Source: Chara braunii (lineage: Eukaryota > Streptophyta > Charophyceae > Charales > Characeae). Taken from it: a stretch of 64,000 nucleotides of DNA. A program made the translations under genes and the position numbers. The notes below the pieces were generated by a model that did not search any database, had not been told where the DNA came from, and was given only the letters and a program-made list of their open reading frames with translations. The stretch covers positions 84,414-148,413 of the forward strand of contig BFEA01000318.1 of assembly GCA_003427395.1 (NCBI GenBank). The letters run 5' to 3'. Positions within the stretch are counted from its first letter, which is position 1. Each line of letters begins with the position of its first letter. Shown piece after piece: positions 10,468 through 20,882 of the stretch.

Positions 10468-10514
<47 letters not shown>
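10318..10514. repeat. (GA)n microsatellite with assembly gap
   Basis: A GA dinucleotide tract interrupted by a 140-base run of N (10328-10467). The gap sits inside the 5' LTR of element A. True length is unknown. Confidence 0.95.
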
Positions 10515-10516
<2 letters not shown>

Positions 10517-11090
10517 ATGCCAAGACCGCGCGAGAGCGCAAGAAAGGCCGCGGAGGGGAGGGGAACAACCGGATCAACACACTCATACNCCTAAGCAGAC
10601 GGTGCCCTAGTTCAGTTTCCCCATCCCCGCCCGGACGAGTACATACACACATACATGCATGCAATCAATAACCCTTGACAGGACATCTAATCATCCATGG
10701 ACCTTCGACGTCACTCATGTGCATAACCAGCTCCCATCACTCGGGGCTTCACACACACGACATGCATAGACAAAGCAGCAATGGAGATAAAAGCGAGTCC
10801 TTCTTGTACACAAAAATTTCAATTAACTGCTGCCCCCCGGCGCAGCCTTCAAAACTTCCCAAGACCACCGACCACCATAGCCACAAGGCCTTGTCGCGGC
10901 CGGCGTCCAATCCCCACCACTGCTCAGTCCCTCCGACTGCTTCGCCCCGAGACTACCGCGGGGTCCACCCCACGTCGTCACTCCGCCCGTCCTTGGGCTC
11001 GTCGAGCCTGTTCGGCGCCGCGGACTCTCGCGCATAGCTCGCGCAGCGTTGCAGCCGAGATAAAAGAGGAGGAGAGGAGAGGGTTGCACA

Positions 11091-11098
11091 AATTTATA
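11091..11098 (-). promoter_or_regulatory. TATA box of element A LTR
   Basis: GCGCTATAAATTTG on the minus strand about 590 bases into the LTR. The 3' LTR copy has it at 563-570. Element C LTRs have the matching GCTATAAATTCC at 23199-23206 and 46257-46264, so the core promoter is conserved between copies that otherwise differ. Confidence 0.6.
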
Positions 11099-11810
11099 GC
11101 GCGGGAGGCGGCGGGTTAACAGAGCGAGGTGCGAGCAGCGCAGGGTGTAGATGAGCAGGATAGGAGAGAGAGGTGGGGAGTTAGAGGGTTTGACCCGCGG
11201 GATTGCATGGCTACGTGATTGGGGTGTTCGTCCAAGTGGTGCGCGGTTTCTCGCTTTCCACATTGATCCGAGCATCCCAACTATGCAGCCAATCACTTCG
11301 CGGAGGAAGACGAGGTAAGGATGAAGCTGGGCGTAGGGGAAGACGAAGAGTCCTGCACGGGGTAAGCGCGCGCAGCAAGAAGGGAAGATGGTGCGAGGAT
11401 GCAAAGCAAGAAATGGGGATGCGAGACGCGCGAAGAAATCGGAGCTTGGGCGCGCACGCAAAAATTCAAAAAGTCCCAACCGCACCCATTTCTTGGTTTT
11501 CATACCGAGGCCGCTATTCGCCCGCGGGAGTTATTAACCAAACAAACTGAAAAAGCCGTTTCAAAAAGAAAACAAAAGCAAAAAGAAAGAAAAAACCCTT
11601 TCTATCTGCGTCCGTACTTCGGGGCTTCCGCGGGATTGTTCCTCAGGGATACGGCAAGCCGCGCGGTATGGAATTGAGCTTATCACACGTTGGCATGACC
11701 TTAGAGTAGTTTGCCCACGACAGATTGTGTATCAGCTGTGCATCTAGCGGCGAGTCCCTTTCCCATCTTTGGGTCACAATTTGGTTGAGGGGCAGGTTTG
11801 GGCTTGAGGC

Positions 11811-13994
11811 TTAGTAGGCCGCTTTAACTGTGTATTCCCAAAAGCTCATGGGTTTATGTCTGGGCCATTCCCATTCGTCTGGATCAAACTGTAGCATTGC
11901 CATGATCGACGTGGACGGTTCATACACGTAGTATCCTTTGTCAATGTCCCCCACCACCCTGACTTGCATAAGCCCTGAGGCTCCCCATTTCTCGGTGGCG
12001 TCCAAGTCTTCCTCCCTGACAATTTTGGAGAAACTGGCGTCCTGGAGCTGGGGTTGGTAGGCCTCTAAAGAGCACCGGCCTTCCTCGATTTCATGAACTC
12101 TATATATGACTTGAGGTCGGGTCTGGTCTGCAAACTTGGCCACCCTGTCATTTTGTTGGATTGTGGGTCCCTTTGTGAGGGCTAGGCGCCAGGCCAGCGG
12201 GATAGTCTCCCTTAACTGACAAGCATTGGCATCCACTGACTTGGCGTGTTTTAATCTGCGGTGCAGCTGACCGGTGGTGGCCCAGTCCTCTTTTATCGGG
12301 TCCCATAGGTCCCCAACAGTAAAGACCCCTTTCTTTTCCCAGGTGACCCATGGCGAGTTGGAGGTGAGGGTGAAGGGACTGCTTGCTCCATTGAGGATAT
12401 AAGGGTTACGAAATAACGGCTGCCTCCATACATTATGCCATATATTCGGCGGGCGTTTTCACTTCGGTCTTTTTTTTGTCCAAAGCTTGAGCATGTTGGG
12501 CCACAGAGGATCAAGAGGAATATCCAGCTTGGGCCCTGGTGGCCTGCGCCGGGGTGTTGGCTTGTGGCTGCTGTGGGGGGGCGGGTATCGACCAGTGGGA
12601 GTTAGTGAGCCATCTGAAAGGGTGCACGCGGGCGGATGCGGCCATTTGCGGAGCCAAATCAGGTATCTGCAGCCAGCACTGCATTGTTGATTGCGAGATC
12701 GCGGCCCACTAGGGATGTATGTAACCCGTCTCATTTGGCCAAACGATCAACTGCCATATTCACCAGTGTGTCACCATGATCCGGCGGGGGCCCTACGACC
12801 GTAAGCCTCACCCCCAAGATTCGTATGGCCTCTTCATGGGCTGCCCATGCAACACATGGTTGGGGTGGGGGGGGGGGGGCTGTCCTTGGGGGNGGAGTTA
12901 CCATCCTTGTGTTTTGGACCCCCAATTAACTTTCATATCTGCAGCCAGCGAAAAGAGGTGTATTACTTGAGTGACCGCGTGCAGACTAGTCGCATCTGCC
13001 CTAATGAGCACAGTTAGGTCGTTTGCAAACAGTGATGTGACCGGGATGAGATGCTCCGGGAAACCTGGAATCGGTATTTTACTAATGAGAGGGTGTACTC
13101 TGATGAGTGAGGCTAGGGCCTCCATGACGATTACGAAGAGCAGAGGCGCTATGAGGTCCCCTTGTCTAACCGATCTTTGAAGCTGGATTGGTGGTGACAA
13201 GTGTGCATTTAGCACAATATTTGTGGATGCAGCCCTATGAAGGAGTTGCACCCGGTGGCAAAAGGTTGGACCGAAGTTCATTTTGTTCAAGCACATATCC
13301 AAGAAGTCTCAGACTGAGTAAACGTGGTCGTATGCCTTTTCAAAATCGATGAACAAGATCGCTGCTTGGACCCTGCGCTGGCGGGTATATTTAATAGTCT
13401 CGTTGACGAGGAGAATGTTATCTTGGATGTTTCGATTGGGCATAAACCCCGATTGATCCGGATGAATCAACATGTTCATCAGCGGTAGCAGTCGGTTCGT
13501 GAGGGCCTTGGACACCAGCTTGTATGGGACCGGGAGGAGAGTAATTGGTCTATAATTTCTAATGTCCTCCTTGTCCCCTTTCTTGTAAAGAAGATTTTGG
13601 TAATACTGGGAGGCATAGTCTGTTATGGTGTAGGCATTGGTGGCCATCGGGGCATTTTCATTCGACGGGTGTTTCAGCCTTGGAATTGTTGTTGCCCTAG
13701 GTCTGGCCTTTGCCTTGTTGAAGAAAGTCCTGACCATTGTGTCATATGTGTGTTCCTCTTTTATTCTGGTCTGGATTCTCCTGGCCTGGGCTTGTTGTTC
13801 TATATAGGCTTGAAGGTGGTCCCGAGCTTGCTGCATGCTTTCAAAGGTCGGGCGGTGCTGTGGATCCTCCATAAGCTGCTCGTCCCAGCTCTCAAGTTGT
13901 TGCATGAGGCTGTCAAGGATTGCCCTTCGGTCTCTTGCGTGCTGAACGGAGAATTTCTTAGTCCTGTTCTTGAGCACATCTGCTACAACCCACA
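11811..13994 (-). pseudogene. LINE ORF2 fragment: reverse transcriptase and C-terminal region
   Basis: Read on the minus strand from 13994, this gives a pre-RT helical region (LDSLMQQLESWDEQL), RNYRPITLLPVPYKLVSKA, HPDQSGFMPNR and FIDFEKAYDHV, then after a short break RQGDLIAPLLF. The catalytic loop reads LFANDLTV, so the first Asp of the F/YADD pair is Asn. The frame is broken in several places, but downstream blocks (12734-12476 and 12236-11811) keep the order of a non-LTR RT C-terminal region. The 5' end is cut at 13994, where an integrase on the other strand begins. It is related to the LINE at 58291-59853. Confidence 0.85.
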
Positions 13995-15232
13995 ATGATG
14001 AGAGAAGTCAAGATGTACGTGGAGACTTGTCAAGTGTGTCAGAGGGACAAGCCACGTACACAGGCCCCTCTTGGGATTCTCAAGCCCCTTCCGATTCCGG
14101 AAAGGCCCGGTGAGAGTCTGTCCATGGACTTTCATGGACACACTGGTCACTGGCAAGAGTGGAATGAGTCATTTTTGTCATTGTGGATAGGTTTAGCAAG
14201 TACGCTAGAATCGGCTAGATTAGTTGCAATGCCCGAAACAGCAAAGACCGAGTATGTCATTAGGCTGTTCAAGGAGACCTAGGTCAGAGACTTTGAGCTA
14301 CCAAAGTCTATTGTGAGTGACCGGGATGTCGGATTCACAAACGAGTTGTGGAAGGCTACAGCTGCAGAACAGGGTACACAACTGCAGATGACCTATTAAG
14401 GGAACCACCCAAAGGCAAACGGGCAAGCAGAGCAGCTGAACCGCGTTGTACAACACCTGTTGAGGCACTACATCAAGCCCAACCAGGTGGACTGGGATGA
14501 GAAACTTGCTCTCATCGCCAGCCTGTATAACAATGCTGTGCACAATGCAACAGGGATGAGTCCTAACAGCCTGCTACTGACCTTCAAGCCTAGACTGCCT
14601 CTAGACTTCCTACTACCTGAGAATCAGCCGAAAGCCAGAATTTGCATATCGATATGAGCAATTGACGCAGTAAGTGGTAGAACAGATGCACAAAACACAA
14701 GCGGCAATGATAGAATTTGAGAATAAACACCGCCGCCCATCGACATTCCAGGTAGGGGACAAAGTCTGGGTTAAGTCCTCGGAACTGGGGCAGGAACACG
14801 ATATCTCCCGCAAGCTCATGCCACATTTGGGCCCTAGGAGGTTCTAGTATTGTCGAGGATGATCCGGACGGGTCGTCGTATGTAGTTCACATCCCTGGTC
14901 ACCTACACACGTACCCTGTCTTTCACACCTCCAAGCTCGCACCTTTCAAGGAAACTGCTCAGTTTCCTTCTCATTGCTCAATGCTGCCCCCAACCATGGA
15001 CGGAGAGGCCGACATCGATGACATCGTAGACCACAGGGAAATGCCAGTTCCAAGACCGACAGGCAGGGGACGCCCTCCGAAGCCGAAGCTGCAGTATCTC
15101 GTTCGGTGCAGACATCACACTGATCCAAAGGAGGATAGATGGTTTACACGGGAGGAACTGATGCAGACCAGTCCACAGGCGGTCACCCGCTATGAGAAAT
15201 TCCTGCAGAAAGGAAAGCGCCAGATTGAATGA
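13995..15232 (+). pseudogene. Integrase fragment of a chromovirus-like Ty3/gypsy element
   Basis: Starts inside the integrase zinc domain (CQVCQRDKPRTQAPLG) and continues into the catalytic core: SMDFHGH, IVSDRDVGF and ANGQAEQLN give the acidic triad. Stops at about 14281 and 14397 and a shift near 14655 break it. The C-terminal half has FQVGDKVWVK, PVFHTSKLAPFK, and a terminal module LQYLVRCRHHTDPKEDRW that looks like a degraded chromodomain. The lineage differs from elements A and C, which have no such module. The rest of the element is absent; its 5' side ends abruptly against the minus-strand LINE. Confidence 0.85.
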
Positions 15233-15767
15233 GCTTCTCAGAGGACTATAGAAGTATGGCGGAGGGAATGTGAGGCGCAAGGCCTCGGTGAGGCTTACTG
15301 GGCCCTGTTATCAACAGTGTCGGCCACCCTAAGTGAAGGCAGGGCCGACCAAGGACAAGAGGCCTATTTTCCAGCTACCCTCCAACTGGGGGAAATTCAG
15401 GCAGTTGCGCAGCGCCAGTTGGTTGAGAGCGCCCTGGCCCTGGCTGCCTTTTTCAAATGTAACTGAGGCAGGCCCTGGGCCAGATACGCAACATGGGCCG
15501 AACACAGTAACCACTCTTGGCCCTGGGCCTGACTCCCTGGACCGGGGCTCAGCCACTTGGGGGCTACTGGAAGCTTCTGGACAGGGGCCCAGCGCAGCCA
15601 GGCTGCACGCAGCAGGCATGCCACTTCCATGTAGGAAAGTAACTGCCCCGCATTTGGCATTCGAGCTTTTGCTACGTGCTTCGCAAGCGCTGCTGCGCTA
15701 CAAGCAGGCAAGTGCCCACGCGCTCACGGGCGAGCAAGGGATGCGCAGGCAGCCATAGCCAAGCTGG
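15233..15767. other. GC-rich unclassified stretch
   Basis: Follows the integrase fragment. A 141-codon plus-strand frame (15333-15758) has many Pro, Gly and Ala residues and no motif I know. The segment at 15290-15350 resembles 37765-37830 inside the 12.4-kb insertion (GGCCxCCCTAAGxGAAGGC), so this is probably dispersed repeat DNA, not a gene. Confidence 0.35.
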
Positions 15768-16310
15768 CCTGCGAGGTGCTGGATGGGGCGCATGGTGGTC
15801 CTTTGGTGCACGTGGCATCTGTGTGGGGGGGCTCGAGGTTGTGAGTGATGCGAGAGACATACCTGGTGCTTGAGGCGAACGGCATTGGCCGAGATCTGCT
15901 CGTACTCTGGGGAGCTGTTGTCATCAGCGGCATTGTAGATAGGCTAGATAGGATCTGCCATTCGTAGTCTGGGCGCCGAGAGCCAGATAGGAAATCGACA
16001 TTGCTTCTTTGTTGATGATGATGAGACTATTCCAACGTTATCACTTGTGAGCTTTTGCTGTGCTCTTATTTGGTGGAACTCGAGTTGCAATTCTGCTTTT
16101 GGTTCAAGTTCACGACTATCTGGTTTCATGTGTATGATGCGGCTTGGTTTCTGGAATTCGCTATGGCTCACTTTCCTTGCATCTAGAAACTTTTCGACTC
16201 TATTTTTTCCTGCACCCCATAGCTGGGCCGATAGCGTCCTTGAAATCTTTTTTTTTCTTTTTCTTTTCTGTAAAACTATGCTATATCCTTCTCTCAAATC
16301 TTTAATCATT
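15768..16310 (-). other. Dispersed antisense exon-like block, copy 1
   Basis: On the minus strand the frame 16309-15944 encodes IIHMKPDSRELEP and EFHQIRAQQ, which recur with conservative changes at 36077-35820 (IIHMRPDSRDLKP, EFHQIKAQQ). The block then runs to AGCACCAG followed by GTATGTC near 15862, a good splice-donor consensus shared with the other copies. I do not recognise the protein. A stop in the same place in several copies means the exon frame is uncertain. Confidence 0.4.
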
Positions 16311-16370
16311 TTTCAAATTCTTTCAATTCACCTTCACTACCTACCTACCTACCACTACTCCTAAGGCTTA

Positions 16371-16811
16371 GGGTGGCCTCCTTCTACACCACTTGAACTC
16401 AAGGGTTGAAGGTAAATTCTTCGCTTCACCCCTCCTTAATGACACGGCCATACTGTTTTCACTTTCCTGCTCTCAAGTGCGCATCCTTGAAACTCAAGTG
16501 CGGCTGGGGGGGGCAAATTCACACTAGAACTCTCAAGGTACCTCCCCGAGGTGGGTTACCTTGAGTTCAAGTGCGAACGGATACCGCAAAGCACTTCGAC
16601 AGGGGCCTTTTTTTGTTTTTTGCTTTTCCAGCAGGCATTCTGGTCCAGGATTGGTCAAGCCTGGGGTCTCTGTTTCAAGTGCAGCTTGTTCAAGGGTTTG
16701 CTCAAGTGCACGTTGAGCCATAAATGGAGTTTCAAGTGTAAATTAATCTCAAATTCTAGTTTAGGGCACTCTTGAAACTCAAGTATTTTCAAGTTGTGTA
16801 GAACGAGGCCC
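16371..16811. mobile_element. Harbinger-like MITE with TTA target duplication
   Basis: 441 bp flanked by TTA at 16368-16370 and 16812-16814. The ends are inverted: GGGTGGCCTCCTTCTACACC at the left and, read back from the right, GGGCCTCGTTCTACACAACT, matching over about 24 bases apart from a 3-base indel and two changes. There is no coding capacity. Inside are repeated CTTGAA and TCAAGTGC motifs in both orientations, as expected for subterminal transposase-binding sites. The TTA duplication and GGG ends suggest the PIF/Harbinger group. Confidence 0.75.
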
Positions 16812-16984
16812 TTAAACAGGAGACCCCTGCAAACATAGCTTTGTTAACATGCACCTCCTTGAAAATTTCCCCCCTCTTTTTCTAGATTATGCCATTTAAT
16901 ATAATTTAGGACGCTGTGGCAACACATTGAGATCCTTCCCCACCGAGCTTTCATTTTGGTTCTCTTCTTTCCCTGGTTCCTCTT

Positions 16985-17396
16985 TTGCTTTTTTTGTGTG
17001 CTGGTGTGGTGTGTGACGTGGTTTTGGAACTGCAGTCTGGTTCTTGGGTCCTGACCGATGATGTATAGCCTCCGACTCAGACTGCCCAGCTTGTGTGAGG
17101 GACGCCAGGCCCGCTTCCTGGCTCTGTAATATAAGGGACACCAAAAAAAAAAAAAAAAAAAAAAGTGGATTGCTGTACACAGCCGCCGTTGATTTAGAAT
17201 ATTTTGTATAATTGGTGGAAGAGATTAAGAGAAGAAGGTTGCTGCCCCTGACACTGTCGTGGCATGAGCTTTGCCTGGCCGGAGAGCCTCGCTCAGCTCA
17301 GGGCTGCGGCTACTTTTTGCAAGGGACGCGGGGGCCGTTTCCCTGCTTTGATATAAATAAAGACCGATCTTCTACAAAAAAAAGAACAAAAACAAA
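16985..17396 (+). repeat. Two poly(A)-tailed retroposon 3' ends
   Basis: Two related tails occur in tandem: 16990-17164 ends ATATAAGGGACACC plus about 23 A, and 17230-17396 ends ATATAAATAAAGACCG, a short spacer and A-rich sequence. Both carry AGGGACGC followed by a GCTTCCTGGCTCTG-like or GTTTCCCTGCTTTG-like segment, so they are copies of the same 3' end, probably LINE-derived. Confidence 0.5.
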
Positions 17397-17768
17397 GTGT
17401 GACGGGACGCAAATCCTTCCCCACTCCCTCCTCCTCCTCAGGTTCCGGGAGTAATGAATGCTATGTGCCGAGTCATTGGAGTTTGGGCCTTGCTGAACCA
17501 CTCACCAAATGTCCCAAATGAGAATGAATCTGTCGCTAGATGAGGGGCCCGTCCAGGTGCAGACAGAGACTAACAAAATTACATGTCGTGGTTTAGTTCT
17601 GGTTTATAGACTACACACGGCTCACTGCCCATGGATCTGAAAATCTCACGGACGCAGTGTGAACACGACGTTGAACGATACACAAAATATAAAATAAACC
17701 CGCGCCAGTGGAAATGTCCCCGGGGACCAAGTCCCACTAGCAGCAGCTTTGAGTTTTCTCAACGTCCG
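17397..17768. other. Unannotated spacer
   Basis: No ORF, repeat or RNA signal that I can support. Confidence 0.4.
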
Positions 17769-17855
17769 AATCGTGAGTGTTGGGGGAGATGTGCAGAAAA
17801 TGGCGTTGAGTTTTGACTGTTCTCAACCGCACATCTCCACAAACACGTCCAGATT
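17769..17855. repeat. Small foldback repeat, copy 1
   Basis: GGAGATGTGC and GCACATCTCC face each other, extended by imperfect AATCxxGA(C)GTGTT arms. It belongs with copies at 18763, 19111 and 22125, which share a TTTCTGCACCT core and AATCTGGACxTGT arms. Confidence 0.55.
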
Positions 17856-17955
17856 AAATTTCGTCTGTCGAGGGAATTCAACGCTGCCAGTAGGACATGT
17901 ATATAAAAGACAGTTGTCTTCTATAGCAACACACTCATGCAAAATGTAAACAGGC

Positions 17956-17958
<3 letters not shown>

Positions 17959-18048
<90 letters not shown>
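17959..18048. repeat. (TC)n(AC)n compound microsatellite
   Basis: About 35 bases of TC repeats run directly into about 55 bases of AC repeats. Confidence 0.95.
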
Positions 18049-18052
<4 letters not shown>

Positions 18053-18485
18053 AATGGCCGCCAGTCGTCGTCGGGCATAATCAACAAAAAGGTTTTTTTT
18101 TTTTTTTTTTTCAAAGAGTCAACAAAACGTTACTCATGCACCGTTCTATCGCAGTAAAGTGAGGAGGACACGTGAAAATCCAGGGTTCACAATAAAGTGA
18201 GTTCAATCGCAGATCACTGTACGGGACTCGCGGCACGGCACACAGAACGAGCTAAAAACGAGCGAGGCCATCTGCCCAAAGAAAGTGACGAGATAGACTA
18301 CACTCGTTACTGTTTATTTATGGTAAACGGATGAATTGATCCACTTTCTGCGGGAAGATGCGCTAGTATCGTTTTGTGTTTCATGTCCCGAGCGGCGAGG
18401 CCGTATGTATGGGGCGTCATTATGCCCGTCCCAAAAATAATAATCATAAAATTAAGGAAAATGCCGACCACTCCGAAAATAATAG

Positions 18486-18567
18486 CAATTGGTACGATAC
18501 AGAGAAGATCAGCGCGGGCACTGCCCGAGGATGACACGCGTAAATCAAGAGCTGCTCCAAATAAGTA

Positions 18568-18572
<5 letters not shown>
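18486..18572 (+). pseudogene. U6 snRNA retropseudogene, plus strand
   Basis: AATTGGTACGATACAGAGAA and ATGACACGCGTAAATC align to the centre and 3' half of U6 (ACAGAGA box kept, AGC triad present), while the middle is changed (GCGCGGGCACTGCCCGAGG). The 5' stem-loop is missing. It runs into a (TAA)n tail (18567-18616) in place of the U6 T-tract, which suggests copying into DNA by a LINE that makes TAA tails. Confidence 0.75.
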
Positions 18573-18616
<44 letters not shown>

Positions 18617-18637
18617 TAAATAAATAAATACTTATCA
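18573..18637 (+). repeat. (TAA)n tract
   Basis: About 18 TAA units followed by TAAA units, directly 3' of the U6 pseudogene. Confidence 0.9.
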
Positions 18638-18762
18638 TCATCATCAAACTCAGGAAAACGCCGCTGCTTATTCAAAAAAAAAGTAGAAAAAGAGAGGGAA
18701 AAAAAAAGACAATGCAGCTGCACTATGGCATAATCATCCGAAACAAGGTCCCATGAGCACAG

Positions 18763-18862
18763 AGGATTGGATCAAAGCAGAGATATGGAGAACAGCACAT
18801 CAATAGCGGTTTTCTGCACCTGTCCACGAACACGTCCAAAATCAAGTGTTGAATCCAATCCT
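18763..18862. repeat. Small foldback repeat, copy 2
   Basis: AGGATTGGAT at the left and ATCCAATCCT at the right form perfect 10-bp ends; the inside has TTTCTGCACCTGTCCACG as in the other copies. Confidence 0.6.
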
Positions 18863-18911
18863 CATTCCTCTTTGCTAGTGGGTTGGGGGCGAGGGGAGTG
18901 GGGCGGTGGTT

Positions 18912-18940
18912 GTTTTTTTTTTTTTTTTTTTTTTTTTTTT
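18912..18940. repeat. Poly(T) run
   Basis: Nearly 30 T in a row, probably an inverted poly(A) tail of a short retroposon. Confidence 0.8.
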
Positions 18941-19025
18941 CTCGTGAAATGGTTGTATTTTCGTACATCCTTTCGTCTGCATAGTCAGTGATCCGAAGCC
19001 CGAAGCTTTTCTATTTTTTCCCTTT

Positions 19026-19028
<3 letters not shown>

Positions 19029-19060
<32 letters not shown>
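19029..19060. repeat. (GA)n microsatellite
   Basis: About 16 GA units. Confidence 0.9.
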
Positions 19061-19110
19061 AATCAGCTTGCAAGTAGGTCGCACGAGCCAGAAGGATTGG
19101 ATTTAACGGC

Positions 19111-19188
19111 TGAATCTGGACTTGTAAAGTGGAGAAAAGCAGAGCCATGGCGACTTTCTGCACTTCTCAACTAGGAGGTCCAGATTCA
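19111..19188. repeat. Small foldback repeat, copy 3
   Basis: TGAATCTGGAC pairs with GTCCAGATTCA as a perfect 11-bp inverted repeat, with AGAAA and TTTCTGCACTT inside. Confidence 0.65.
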
Positions 19189-19605
19189 GGCGAGAATTTG
19201 AGTCCTCTTCCATGGTGGGACCCCGCCGCCGGCGATTCAGGACGTTCGTTCCGCTGTGCAATGAATGAATGAAAGTAATGCCACAGCACCACCACACCCT
19301 GCTTCTTCTTTTTTAGTTGGGGGGGCGGGGCGGGACTACAATTCTAATAAAGAGGTGCAGTTGTATTTTTTCTCCGAATTTTTTTTTTTTTCAGCTGGGC
19401 GCGGCTGGGGGGCGATGATGGCGTGCTATTCCAGTCGTTGGAAGGACTGACTGGAACCGCGTCTTATGTATGCCCCTTTTTTTTCCCGTGTCTCTTCCAT
19501 TTATGGCTGGAAACCAAGGGCATCTCGGTCCCTGGGTTGAACCGCAGGAGGTCACATTGGGGTGGTGGGTGGAGAGTGCCATGGAGACTCCAGTTTTTCC
19601 CCGAA

Positions 19606-19680
19606 TACAACGTACGGTCATTATAGCTGAATTTGGTCTACCTTTCGGTCTGAATTCAGCTAAAACGACCGTACGTTGTA
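19606..19680. repeat. Strong inverted repeat
   Basis: TACAACGTACGGTC and GACCGTACGTTGTA are perfect 14-bp inverted ends, followed inside by TAGCTGAATT and AATTCAGCTA, another perfect 10-bp pair. The whole 75-bp unit can fold into one long stem with a short loop. No flanking duplication is clear. Confidence 0.75.
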
Positions 19681-19691
19681 CCAGGGGGAAG

Positions 19692-19796
19692 ACTGTAGGA
19701 ACTGTAGTTCTTTCTTGTCACTGTTCACTGTAGGAACTGTAGTTCTTTCTTGTCACTGTTCACTGTAGGAACTGTAGTTCTTTCTTGTCACTGTTC
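19692..19796. repeat. 35-bp tandem repeat, three copies
   Basis: Three identical 35-base units starting ACTGTAGGAACTGTAG and ending TCACTGTTC. The unit itself contains a CTGTAG direct repeat. Confidence 0.9.
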
Positions 19797-19843
19797 TGTT
19801 GTGAGGTCGACGGTTGGAGGTATGGCACCACATGTCATTGATC

Positions 19844-19890
<47 letters not shown>

Positions 19891-19964
19891 NTCTCGATTT
19901 ATACGTGTCATCCTTGTGCAGGGGCCATGCTAATCTTCTCTGCATCGTTCCAATTTTAACGGAT
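19844..19964 (-). pseudogene. U6 snRNA retropseudogene with poly(A), minus strand
   Basis: Read on the minus strand, CATCCGTTAAAATTGGAACG, AGAGAAGATTAGCATGGCCC and AAGGATGACACGTATAAATC match U6 almost base for base from position 20 or so to the 3' end. A run of about 46 A (T on the plus strand, with one N at 19891) follows the 3' end. The 5' stem-loop is missing. This is a classic LINE-mobilised U6 pseudogene. Confidence 0.85.
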
Positions 19965-20040
19965 GCAGAAATTCCGCTACCCCCGCCACAACAACTGGAG
20001 ATGCAACCAGTGTGTGTCTTGGAGACCCCTACGGGCAATC

Positions 20041-20882
20041 GCCCTTACTGTTTAGCACAACCATCATACAATCTGCCGGTGGATCAGAGGGATTGGGGCT
20101 GGATAATAAATCCCCGTAAACAGCAACCCGTCCTCCTCCACCAATATACCACAAAGCTGGGATAGAATCTCATGAGACCACAGATCTATATTAATTGGAC
20201 TGTGGCAAAAAGATGGATGGCTACCGGTTGGATACAAGATATGCTCCCGAGACTTGCTCCAGGCTTCTCAACATACTGGAGACTACTGCTGGATTTGCCA
20301 GTGGTTAAACATGCGAGTCAATTGTGACTCGTAGCCCACCTCGCAGTACCTACAGCTTCATGGTGCGCTCGACGCACAGCTAAAGCCTCGTCTCTCTGTA
20401 GTTTATGCCCTGGAACGAGGATTGAAGACCTTCAGCATATGTTGCTGCACTGCGACCTCTCAAGGCCCTTTTGGGAATGGTGGAGATCGGGATCAGTCCC
20501 CATACCTGATCTGGCGGAAAGATGGGACGACAATTTTGTTCTTTTAGGGGCAGCTACGCGACGACATCAAATTAAAGGGCCGTTGATCTTCCCTGAAGAA
20601 ACCCTTCGAGGATCTGTGTTGTGGACACTCTGGACGCTCAGGAATTCAGGGGTCTACAGGGGAGAAAGACTGACTCCGGCAATGGTAAGAGCAGAGGTTA
20701 AATTCGGAATAAAACAGACCATATCAACTGAGTGGTCTTTTAAAGTCCAAAAAAAAGGATACACAGCGAAGGCACTGAGAACCTTTCTTCAACATTGGGT
20801 TCGTTTCCCTGACTTGGTCAAAGTGCAACTGCCTGAGGGAGGCCATCCACAGATCGTTTTTTCCGCTTTTTTTGTGGTTTGA
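20041..20882 (+). pseudogene. LINE ORF2 3' end (zf-RVT region)
   Basis: A 5'-truncated C-terminal part of a non-LTR reverse transcriptase. It reads SYNLPVDQRDWGW, INWTVAKRWMATGW, then a zf-RVT-like Cys/His cluster (CSLCPGTRIEDLQHMLLHC) and a long open tail (20439-20882) with WTLWTLRNSGVYRGE and AEVKFGIKQTISTEW. One internal stop lies near 20329. A 3' untranslated stretch without features follows to about 21250. The 5' cut adjoins the U6 pseudogene, but the two face opposite ways. Confidence 0.75.

Larger units (their letters stand above)
9267..11687 (-). repeat. 5' LTR of element A
   Basis: About 2.42 kb, starting TGTGATAAGC at 11687 and ending GCGTGAGGT before the PBS. Its first 1.16 kb repeats at 1-1161. 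It contains a TATA box, a (GA)n tract with a sequence gap, and no long ORF of its own; the open frames here are conserved only as DNA. The start follows CAACG on the minus strand, one side of a target duplication whose partner is outside the window. Confidence 0.9.

Noticed and set aside
19844-20882. A U6-LINE chimera made by template switching.
   Set aside because: The U6 copy and the LINE fragment are in opposite orientations, whereas template-switch chimeras share one strand. They are more likely separate insertions.
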